A stretch of DNA of 12,327 nt. Origin: Chloroflexota bacterium. GTDB taxonomy: Bacteria; Chloroflexota; UBA6077; FW602-bin22; JACQUS01. The notes beneath the pieces are model-generated. The model saw nothing but the letters and a program-made list of their open reading frames with translations. It had not been told where the DNA came from and did no database searches. Numbering within the stretch: the first letter of the stretch is position 1; each line of letters begins with the position of its first letter. Location of the stretch: contig JACQUS010000531.1 of NCBI GenBank assembly GCA_016210125.1, positions 1-12,327 on the forward strand, written 5' to 3'. Both the position numbers and the translations under genes were made by a program. This document shows, piece by piece, positions 5,732 through 11,083 of the stretch.

Positions 5732-7300
5732 ATGGCTGCTCCACGCCCACTCCGCGAGCTGCTCGCCGCCGTGCCCGTACTCGCCCTGCCCGACGTGGCC
5801 CTCGACCTGCCGATCGCCGGCGTGACCGACGACTCCCGCGCCGTCGGGCCGGGGACGCTCTTCGTAGCCGTGCGCGGCCACACGCACGACGGCCATCGCT
5901 TCGTGCGCAGCGCGCTCGCCGCCGGCGCGGCCGCGGCCGTCGTCGAGGCGCCGCCGGACGACTGCCCAGGCGCCGCGCTCGTCATCGCCGCCGACACGCG
6001 GCGCGCCTTACCCTGGCTCGCCGCGGCGTTCCATGGCTACCCGGCGCGCGGTCTGCGGGTCATTGGGGTGACCGGCACGGACGGCAAGACGACCACGTGC
6101 CACATGATCCACGCGCTGCTGGAGCAGGCCGGATCGCGCACCGGATTGCTGAGCACGGTCGGCGCGCGTATCGGCGCCGCACTCTACGACACCGGCCTGC
6201 ACACCACGACGCCGGGGTCGGTGGAGGTCCAGGCGCTTCTGGCGGAGATGCGCGACGGCGGCGCACGCTACGTGGTCCTCGAGACGACCTCGCATGCCCT
6301 GGCGCAGGAGCGCACAGCGGCCTGCGAGTACGACGTGGCCGTGGTGACGAACGTGACGCCCGAGCACCTGGACTACCACGGCACGCTCGACGCCTACCGT
6401 GCGACGAAGGCGCGGCTCTTCGCTGCGCTGGCGTCCCATCGCAAGCCGGGACAGCCGAAGATCGCCGTGCTGAACGCCGACGACCCGGGCTGCGCGCTCT
6501 TCCGCGAGGCGGCGCGCGCGGCCGACGTCGTCCTCACCTACGCGCTCGACACACCTGCGGACGTGCGCGCGCTGTCGATCGATGCCGCACCCGGCGGGCA
6601 GGCGGCCACGATCGACCTATGCGGCGAGGAGATCACGCTGGGTTTGCCCTTACCGGGGAGGCATAACGTCGCCAACGCCCTGGCGGCGCTGGCGGTCGGC
6701 CACGCGTTGGGCGCGGCGCCGGCGACGATGCGCGCCGCGCTCGAGGCCTTCTCAGGGGTACCGGGCCGCTGGGAGCGCGTCGAGGCTGGGCAGCCGTTCG
6801 GGGTCGTCGTCGATTTTGCCCACACGCCCAACGCGCTGCGGGCGCTGCTCGCCGGACTGCGCGCCGAGACGCCAGGCCGGCTCATCGCCGTCTTCGGCTG
6901 CGCCGGTGAGCGCGACGCGCGCAAGCGCCCGGAGATGGGGCGCATCGCGGCGGCGTTGGCGGACCTGGTGGTGTTGACCAGCGAGGACCCACGGTGCGAG
7001 GATCCAGAGGCCATCGTCGCGGCCATCGCCGCGGGCTGCGAGGACGCTGGGGCCGTGGAGGCCGTCAGCTACTGGCGCGTGATGGATCGTGCCGCAGCGC
7101 TACGTTTTGCCGTCGACCTCGCGGCCCCGGGCGACACGGTCGTCGCCACGGGCAAAGGTCACGAAGCATCGCTGTGTATTGGGACGACCGAACACCCGTG
7201 GGACGAGCGGACCGTGCTCCAGCAGGCCCTCGCCAGGCAGGGCTACGCGCCAGGTTCTGCACCGCCCCCCCACCGCCCCACCATCGCTCGACGAGCGTGA
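5732..7300 (+). CDS. murE: UDP-MurNAc-L-Ala-D-Glu:diamino acid ligase (MurE)
   Basis: MurE uses ATP in the cytoplasm to add the third, diamino residue to the UDP-MurNAc dipeptide during peptidoglycan synthesis. The 522 residues show the three Mur-ligase domains. The N-terminal UDP-binding part contains GVTDDSRAVGPGTLFVA. The ATP loop GVTGTDGKTTT is at 112-122 (K119), followed by TTPGSVEVQ, ETTSHAL and NVTPEHLDYHG. The C-terminal domain has VVDFAHTPNALRALL and the closing GKGHE motif. The motif that recognises the third amino acid reads E418-D-P-R421-C-E-D-P, where meso-DAP enzymes usually have DNPR. The arginine is kept, but the first two residues differ, so the substrate (DAP, ornithine or lysine) is not settled. 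The start is 3 nt after ftsK. No other mur gene follows; the next gene is convergent, with 1 nt between the two stop codons. Confidence 0.94.
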   Translation: MAAPRPLRELLAAVPVLALPDVALDLPIAGVTDDSRAVGPGTLFVAVRGHTHDGHRFVRSALAAGAAAAVVEAPPDDCPGAALVIAADTRRALPWLAAAFHGYPARGLRVIGVTGTDGKTTTCHMIHALLEQAGSRTGLLSTVGARIGAALYDTGLHTTTPGSVEVQALLAEMRDGGARYVVLETTSHALAQERTAACEYDVAVVTNVTPEHLDYHGTLDAYRATKARLFAALASHRKPGQPKIAVLNADDPGCALFREAARAADVVLTYALDTPADVRALSIDAAPGGQAATIDLCGEEITLGLPLPGRHNVANALAALAVGHALGAAPATMRAALEAFSGVPGRWERVEAGQPFGVVVDFAHTPNALRALLAGLRAETPGRLIAVFGCAGERDARKRPEMGRIAAALADLVVLTSEDPRCEDPEAIVAAIAAGCEDAGAVEAVSYWRVMDRAAALRFAVDLAAPGDTVVATGKGHEASLCIGTTEHPWDERTVLQQALARQGYAPGSAPPPHRPTIARRA

Positions 7301-7301
7301 G

Positions 7302-7553
7302 CTAGCGAAACAACCGCGCCAGGTCAGCGACGAGCTCGGCTTTCTGCGCCGGGCACAGGTCGCGAACGGCGAGGTACTGCACGCGCCGATTGCGGGCCTC
7401 GCGCTCGACGTGGCGCTGGATGATGCGCGCCGCCTCGTCTACCGCAGTCCGATCGGGGTCAACCTCAATGGTGGCCTCGACCACCGGGACCAGCGGCTCG
7501 CCCTGCGCAGGAGCGTCCTCTACCGCGGTCGTCCGACGCCAAAATCCCAACAT
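7302..7553 (-). CDS. Hypothetical 83-residue protein
   Basis: I do not recognise a family. The protein starts MLGFWRRTTAVEDAP, has a short strand-like middle (PLVPVVEATIEVDPD) and ends in two charged, probably helical stretches (AARIIQRHVEREARNRRVQ and AQKAELVADLARLF). There is no signal peptide, membrane span or cysteine. The frame is open up to 7646, but the ATG at 7553 has a very good ribosome site (AAGGAGG, about 8 nt upstream), so the shorter form is chosen. A TTGACA/CATAAT promoter lies at 7667-7694, which supports a real gene with a leader of about 105 nt. It converges on murE with 1 nt between the stop codons. It is likely soluble, and its function is unknown. Confidence 0.6.
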   Translation of the reverse strand: MLGFWRRTTAVEDAPAQGEPLVPVVEATIEVDPDRTAVDEAARIIQRHVEREARNRRVQYLAVRDLCPAQKAELVADLARLFR

Positions 7554-7666
7554 GGCTCGGCCTCCTTCGCCTCTGGCCGGCAGCTCGACGCCGCCGGAGT
7601 TCCACGAATCTGCGAGCGCGTAGGGCCGTGGACGCTGGCCACGCATCAGCGATGTGTCCTAATCTT

Positions 7667-7694
7667 ATTATGACTGCCCGTCGGCTCTTGTCAA
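7667..7694 (-). promoter_or_regulatory. Sigma-70-type promoter for the hypothetical gene
   Basis: Read on the minus strand, a perfect TTGACA -35 box (7694-7689) and CATAAT -10 box (7672-7667, 5 of 6) are separated by 16 bases. The surroundings are AT-rich compared with the window. The -35 box sits inside a palindrome, CTCTTG-T-CAAGAG (7685-7697), so a repressor could cover it. Transcription would start near 7660. Confidence 0.65.
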
Positions 7695-7759
7695 GAGTGA
7701 GCGCGGACAGAGTGACGCAAGCCTTGCTGCTTCGCCTCGCCGCCAGCGGGCGCGGCGGG

Positions 7760-7799
7760 CGCGCGGCACGCCCGGCCGCGACATTCGGCGTGCCGCGCG
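7760..7799. repeat. 13-bp perfect inverted repeat between divergent promoters
   Basis: CGCGCGGCACGCC (7760-7772) is matched by GGCGTGCCGCGCG (7787-7799) around a 14-base loop. It lies between the leftward and rightward promoters, upstream of both -35 boxes. It could be a shared operator or simply a stable hairpin; nothing in the sequence decides. Confidence 0.7.
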
Positions 7800-7811
7800 G
7801 TGGCTAGCGCA

Positions 7812-7840
7812 TTGACCCGGCGTCGCCCGGCGCCGATAAT
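7812..7840 (+). promoter_or_regulatory. Sigma-70-type promoter for the crotonase gene
   Basis: TTGACC (7812-7817) and GATAAT (7835-7840), each 5 of 6 to consensus, are exactly 17 bases apart. The start of transcription would be near 7847, so the coding start at 7910 would have a leader of about 63 nt. This also argues against an upstream GTG at 7847 as the start codon. Confidence 0.65.
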
Positions 7841-7909
7841 GGCCGCGTGACGGCCGCCGGGCCGCGGCGCAGTTGCTCGAGCCGGCGGACCCGGCCACGG
7901 AGGGCACGC

Positions 7910-8827
7910 GTGCCGCTCTTCGAGCGCTACAAGTTCCAGTACCACGTCGACCAAACGGCCTGCATCGCCGGCGCCGGGCATGCCTACAGCGCTGCGCTCT
8001 ACGAGCAGGACGGCCCCATCGCGCGCATCACGCTGAATCGACCGGAGAAGCGCAACGCCTTCAACGACGCCATGTTCGCCGATCTGATGGCCGGCCTCGA
8101 CCAGGCGCGGCAGGCGTCGGAGGTGAAGGTCGTCGTCGTCCGCGCCGCCGGCACGGCCTTCTCGGCCGGACACGACCTCTCCTCGCCCGGCGGAGAGGAG
8201 ACGCCGCCGATCTCTCCGCAGCTCAAGCCGACGGTCCGCGACTACTACCATGTCGAGCGCCGGCGCTGCGGCAAGCACGAGGACCTCTGGCACTACCCCA
8301 AGATCACCATCGCCCAGGTGCAGGGGGCCTGCATCGGCGCTGGCGAGTTCGTTATGGCAGCCTGCGATTTCGCCATCGCCGCCGAGGACGCCGTGTTCGG
8401 CGCCAGCGGCTTCGGCCGACGCACCGTCGGCCCGGCCGAGTTCCCGTTTTGGCCGCTCGGTTCGGAGCGCTTTCGCGCCGGGCGGGTGCTACCGGAGATC
8501 AGTGGGCGCGAGGCCGCCGCGATGGGCCTGGTGACGCGCGCGGTGCCGAGCGCCGAGCTGGAGGCGACCGTCGAGGCGCTCGCGGCGCGGCTCTGCCGCC
8601 TACCTTACCAGATGGTGCTGCTCGCCAAGGAGTGGATCGGCGGCGTGCTGGACATCGGTGGCCTTGGCCTCGGCTTCCGCGCGCACTACGAAGGGCACAT
8701 AGCCATCCAGTGGATTCGCTTCGGCGACGACGAGGTCAATTTCTACAAGGCCCGCCGCGACCACGGCCTGCACGGCTACATCAGCCAGCGCAGCGCGCAC
8801 GTGCGGCGGGTCGGCGCCGGGAGCTAG
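7910..8827 (+). CDS. Crotonase-superfamily protein (enoyl-CoA hydratase/isomerase-like)
   Basis: This 305-residue cytosolic protein has the CoA-binding crotonase fold. After a 30-residue N-terminal extension come the family strand and motif ARITLNRPEKRNAF (38-51), the first oxyanion-hole segment FSAGHDL (84-90) and the second, CIGAGEFVMAACDFAIA (141-157). Family members bind acyl-CoA and stabilise an enolate. In classical enoyl-CoA hydratase the two catalytic glutamates sit in GGGCEL and in the E of FGQPEI. Aligned by hand, these positions here are F147 (a Glu precedes it, E146) and G167, so simple hydration is doubtful. It could instead be an isomerase, hydrolase or lyase. The start is GTG 7910, with GGAGGG 5 nt upstream; the frame extends to 7847 but that part is arginine-rich and unlike the family. 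The stop lies in a 12-bp tandem repeat. Confidence 0.85.
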   Translation: MPLFERYKFQYHVDQTACIAGAGHAYSAALYEQDGPIARITLNRPEKRNAFNDAMFADLMAGLDQARQASEVKVVVVRAAGTAFSAGHDLSSPGGEETPPISPQLKPTVRDYYHVERRRCGKHEDLWHYPKITIAQVQGACIGAGEFVMAACDFAIAAEDAVFGASGFGRRTVGPAEFPFWPLGSERFRAGRVLPEISGREAAAMGLVTRAVPSAELEATVEALAARLCRLPYQMVLLAKEWIGGVLDIGGLGLGFRAHYEGHIAIQWIRFGDDEVNFYKARRDHGLHGYISQRSAHVRRVGAGS

Positions 8828-8856
8828 GCATCGAGCTAGGCATCGAGCTAGGCATC
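8821..8856. repeat. 3 x 12-bp perfect tandem repeat between convergent genes
   Basis: GAGCTAGGCATC occurs three times without a mismatch. The first unit contains the crotonase stop codon (TAG 8825-8827), and the last unit ends inside the vapC stop codon (8855-8857, read leftward). The repeat therefore fills the whole gap between the two convergent genes. Each unit carries CTAG, which is rare in many bacterial genomes. Copy number may vary by slippage without harming either protein. Confidence 0.92.
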
Positions 8857-9271
8857 ATCCGCCCGCGCCGCGCTGCGGGATGCGGCGGAAGCCCTGCTGT
8901 GCGAAGTGGGCGTCGAAGCCGAAGGCGGTGTCCAGACCCAGCCGACGCAGCGCCTCGAAGCTCACGCAGTCCACCAAGCTGAGGCGCCGGTCGCCCGCCG
9001 TCAGCAGGGCAGCCACCGCGCGCTCGTGCAACAGCTCGTCCACCCAGTGGACGCGTAAGAGCGGAACGAACGTCTGCTCGAACTCGCGCACGGCCTCAAA
9101 GCCGAGTCGCCTTCCGGCGAGAGCGGACGTTTCCACCAGCACGTAATTGCTGCTCATTAGCGTCTCCCGCTGCTCGGCAAGCGCCCGCCAGGTGCCCCAC
9201 GCGGCTGCGTGATAGCGGTCATCCGCGTCCAACAGGGCGAAGAGCGCCGACGTGTCGACGAAGACGGCCAC
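8855..9271 (-). CDS. vapC: PIN-domain toxin, VapC family
   Basis: VapC toxins are magnesium-dependent ribonucleases that cut specific RNAs, often initiator tRNA or the 23S sarcin-ricin loop, when the antitoxin is lost. The 138 residues show all four acidic PIN positions: D6 in FVDTSALFAL, E47 in LVETSAL, D101 in SLVDCVSFEAL and D120 in FGFDAHF. The length is normal for the family and the active site looks intact. The start is a GTG that shares one base with the vapB stop (TAGTG), with GAGGA at 9281-9285 as ribosome site inside vapB. The stop touches the 12-bp tandem repeat. The target RNA cannot be predicted from the sequence. Confidence 0.92.
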   Translation of the reverse strand: MAVFVDTSALFALLDADDRYHAAAWGTWRALAEQRETLMSSNYVLVETSALAGRRLGFEAVREFEQTFVPLLRVHWVDELLHERAVAALLTAGDRRLSLVDCVSFEALRRLGLDTAFGFDAHFAQQGFRRIPQRGAGG

Positions 9272-9507
9272 TACAGATAATCCTCAGCCAGATAGCGATC
9301 GTGTTCGACCGCGATATCATTACGCCCAGAGTGGAAGCGGCCGATGAGCGCCTCTGCGCGCCGCCACTTCTCGGCCTCTGCGTCCTCGGCGAGGATGCGC
9401 TCGACTCCCTGGCGAACCAGCTCGGCGATGGAGACGCCGCGCCGCGCCGCCGCCGCTTTGAGCGCGCGGGCCTGCTCCTCTGTCAGTTGGATCTGCGTCC
9501 GCACCAT
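9271..9507 (-). CDS. vapB: Ribbon-helix-helix antitoxin, VapB-like
   Basis: This 78-residue protein has an N-terminal ribbon-helix-helix: a strand (VRTQIQLT), then helices EEQARALKAAAARRG and SIAELVRQGVERIL, as in CopG/MetJ-type DNA-binding proteins. The acidic C-terminal tail (AEALIGRFHSGRNDIAVEHDRYLAEDYL) is the part that usually wraps and blocks the PIN toxin. Such antitoxins also repress their own operon, with the toxin as corepressor. It overlaps vapC by one base. A GTG at 9510 directly before the ATG is an alternative start; ATG 9507 fits the weak GGCGG ribosome site better. I see no clear promoter for the pair. Confidence 0.88.
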   Translation of the reverse strand: MVRTQIQLTEEQARALKAAAARRGVSIAELVRQGVERILAEDAEAEKWRRAEALIGRFHSGRNDIAVEHDRYLAEDYL

Positions 9508-9510
9508 CAC

Positions 9511-9831
9511 GCACCGCCTGTCCTACCGCGCTTCCGCGGCGCCTCGGGGACCGAGTGGCCTCGGCGCACGCTCCCAGGGGCATCCCCATCCTGACGCGGC
9601 CAACGGGGACCAGGTCACCGACATGCGGGCACCAGACCACCATCATGCTAACACGCCCCGTTGGACTGGTGACGCCGCCGGGCGCGATCGCCTCTCAGCG
9701 CGGCCCGCGCGAGGCTCCTTATATTCTATCGCCTGGCGAATGGCACCACGTATGGGGCGATCCTTGTGATCGCCCTGCCGGGGCGAATACAAGATTCGCC
9801 CCTACGGCCACATCTGGACCGTGAAGCAGAA
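9511..9831. other. Intergenic region between the MaoC-like gene and vapB
   Basis: These 321 bases hold no convincing gene. They contain a pair of hairpins with complementary loops (9754-9805), a short palindrome TCGCC-T-GGCGA (9729-9739) and a 9-bp inverted repeat, CCAACGGGG (9600-9608) with CCCCGTTGG (9656-9664). The vapBC promoter and operator should lie near 9511-9600, but no consensus boxes stand out. Confidence 0.6.
9754..9805. repeat. REP-like hairpin doublet with complementary loops
   Basis: Hairpin 1 is GGGCGATC (9755-9762), loop CTTGT, GATCGCCC (9768-9775). Hairpin 2 is GGGGCGAAT (9780-9788), loop ACAAG, ATTCGCCCC (9794-9802). Both stems are perfect and the two loops are exact reverse complements, so hairpin 2 is in effect an inverted copy of hairpin 1. 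It lies 27 nt past the stop of the leftward MaoC-like gene. It may protect the 3' end or end transcription, but no T-tract follows. It resembles palindromic GTAGGGGCGA-type repeats that I recall from other bacterial genomes. Confidence 0.8.
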
Positions 9832-11010
9832 TTAGTGCTGGCCCCAGCGCGCGCGCAGCGCCAGGGCCGGCCAGGTGCCGTCCGCGCGCGAGGGCAGCCA
9901 CACCATCGCCGTGCCATCCACGTTGCGCTCCCCGTGCTGGTTTTCGGCCCACAGCTCGCAGGCGACGAGGTGCTCGCCCTCCCGGACCAGCCTGTCGGCG
10001 ATGCGGCCGCGCACCCAGGTCGTGTCGCCGAGGAAGTTCGGCCGGCGCAGGCGCACCTCCAGCCGGCGGAGAAGCGCATCGTCGCCCATCCAGTTCGTCA
10101 GCAGGTGGCTGCACCAGGCGATGCGCTGCTCGCCGATGTCGTAGCCGGCGAAGACGCCGCTCCGTCGGGCGAGGGCCTCATCCCAGTGCGCCGCCTCTGC
10201 AAAATCGCGCACGTTCGTCTCCGGATCGATGATCGCCGCTCCCGGATGCCGGCGCATGTACTGGTGCGCTACGCTGTGGGCCTTGCAAAGCGGCGAGCCC
10301 CAGCCCATGAGGAAGGTGACGATGTCGGTGCTGGTGAGCGGGCCTTTGACCACGTGCCCCAGCGCATCGGCAGCCGACACGTCTTCCCAGAAGCGCGGCT
10401 GCGCGCCGCGCACCTGCTCGGCGTCGTAGTCGCGCTCGATCGCCGCGAGCTCGGCGTCGCTGTAGCGGTACTTCTGGCTCGCCTCAGCGTACTTGCCCTG
10501 CTTGCGCGCCCGCGGCCGCTCGGCGCGGACGATGCGCCCGACGCGACTGCCGACCAGGCGGCCGCTCGCGTCACGATAGGTCGTCTGGAGCACTTGATGA
10601 ATCGCACGCCCGCCCCAGCGGCTCGGCTTCTCCTCGACGCTGACCAGCTTCTCGGTCGCGGTGATGCGATCGCCAGGGACGACCGGGCGCTCGAAGGTCC
10701 AGATGCCGCCGGCCCAAAGGGCGAAGACGCCGGGCAAGCCGGCCCGCGCGGCGCTGAAGCTGGCATTGCTGAAGGTGTTGAGGTATGTCGGCGCGGCGAT
10801 CATCGCCCCCCAACGGCTCGCCGCGCCGTAGTCGGGGTTGGTGAGCAGCGGGTTGCTGTCGCCGATGCCCTCGGCGAAGTGGCGCATCGTGTCCACCGAG
10901 GCCACGGTGTTCCAGGGCTTCGTGGGAAACTCCACGCCGATCCGCGCCTTGAGCGCCGCCAGCGCCTCGGGGGTGATAAGGGCATCGCCGCTGTGGCCAA
11001 TCGCGGTCAT
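9832..11010 (-). CDS. MaoC/FAS1-like double-hotdog dehydratase
   Basis: This 392-residue protein looks like two fused hotdog domains, as in acyl dehydratases of the FAS1-like/HTD2 type, which add or remove water at beta-hydroxyacyl thioesters. The N-terminal domain (about 20-165) has the family signature FAEGIGDSNPL (45-55), a substrate-loop equivalent MIAAPTYL (70-77) and FERPVVPGDRITATEKL (106-122). Classical MaoC enzymes have D-x-N-P-x-H; here the histidine position is leucine, which is common in N-terminal FAS1-like domains. The second domain (about 218-385) has TSTDIVTF (227-233) and KAHSVAHQY (243-251), whose histidines may be catalytic. The start is ATG 11010 with GGGAG at 11021-11025. 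It lies 73 nt downstream of the CoA-transferase gene on the same strand, probably in one operon. Whether the substrate is a CoA ester such as mesaconyl-CoA cannot be told. Confidence 0.8.
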   Translation of the reverse strand: MTAIGHSGDALITPEALAALKARIGVEFPTKPWNTVASVDTMRHFAEGIGDSNPLLTNPDYGAASRWGAMIAAPTYLNTFSNASFSAARAGLPGVFALWAGGIWTFERPVVPGDRITATEKLVSVEEKPSRWGGRAIHQVLQTTYRDASGRLVGSRVGRIVRAERPRARKQGKYAEASQKYRYSDAELAAIERDYDAEQVRGAQPRFWEDVSAADALGHVVKGPLTSTDIVTFLMGWGSPLCKAHSVAHQYMRRHPGAAIIDPETNVRDFAEAAHWDEALARRSGVFAGYDIGEQRIAWCSHLLTNWMGDDALLRRLEVRLRRPNFLGDTTWVRGRIADRLVREGEHLVACELWAENQHGERNVDGTAMVWLPSRADGTWPALALRARWGQH

Positions 11011-11083
11011 CTAACCGCTGCTCCCTGTGCGCACTCCGTATGGCCGCGAGACAGGACGTGGCGCCGTGGCAGCACCCCGTCGG

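Larger units (their letters stand above)
7554..7909. other. Divergent control region between the hypothetical gene and the crotonase gene
   Basis: These 356 bases separate two divergent genes and hold no convincing gene. They contain a leftward promoter (7667-7694), a 13-bp inverted repeat (7760-7799), a rightward promoter (7812-7840) and the crotonase ribosome site GGAGGG (7899-7904). The stretch 7554-7660 is the probable leader of the leftward gene. Confidence 0.65.

Noticed and set aside
7285..7297. Small palindrome CGCTCG-A-CGAGCG at the end of murE.
   Set aside because: A 6-bp stem with a one-base centre in GC-rich coding sequence is expected by chance, and it has no T-tract to act as a terminator.
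7554..7646. Longer form of the 83-residue hypothetical protein.
   Set aside because: The in-frame extension has no ribosome site, whereas ATG 7553 follows AAGGAGG at good distance. It is not fully excluded, since the promoter lies just upstream of 7646.
7847..7909. Upstream GTG start for the crotonase gene.
   Set aside because: It coincides with the expected transcription start of the promoter at 7812-7840, codes for an arginine-rich stretch unlike the family and has no ribosome site; GTG 7910 has GGAGGG.
8821..8856. CRISPR-like array.
   Set aside because: The units are 12 bp with no spacers and no cas genes nearby; it is a simple tandem repeat.
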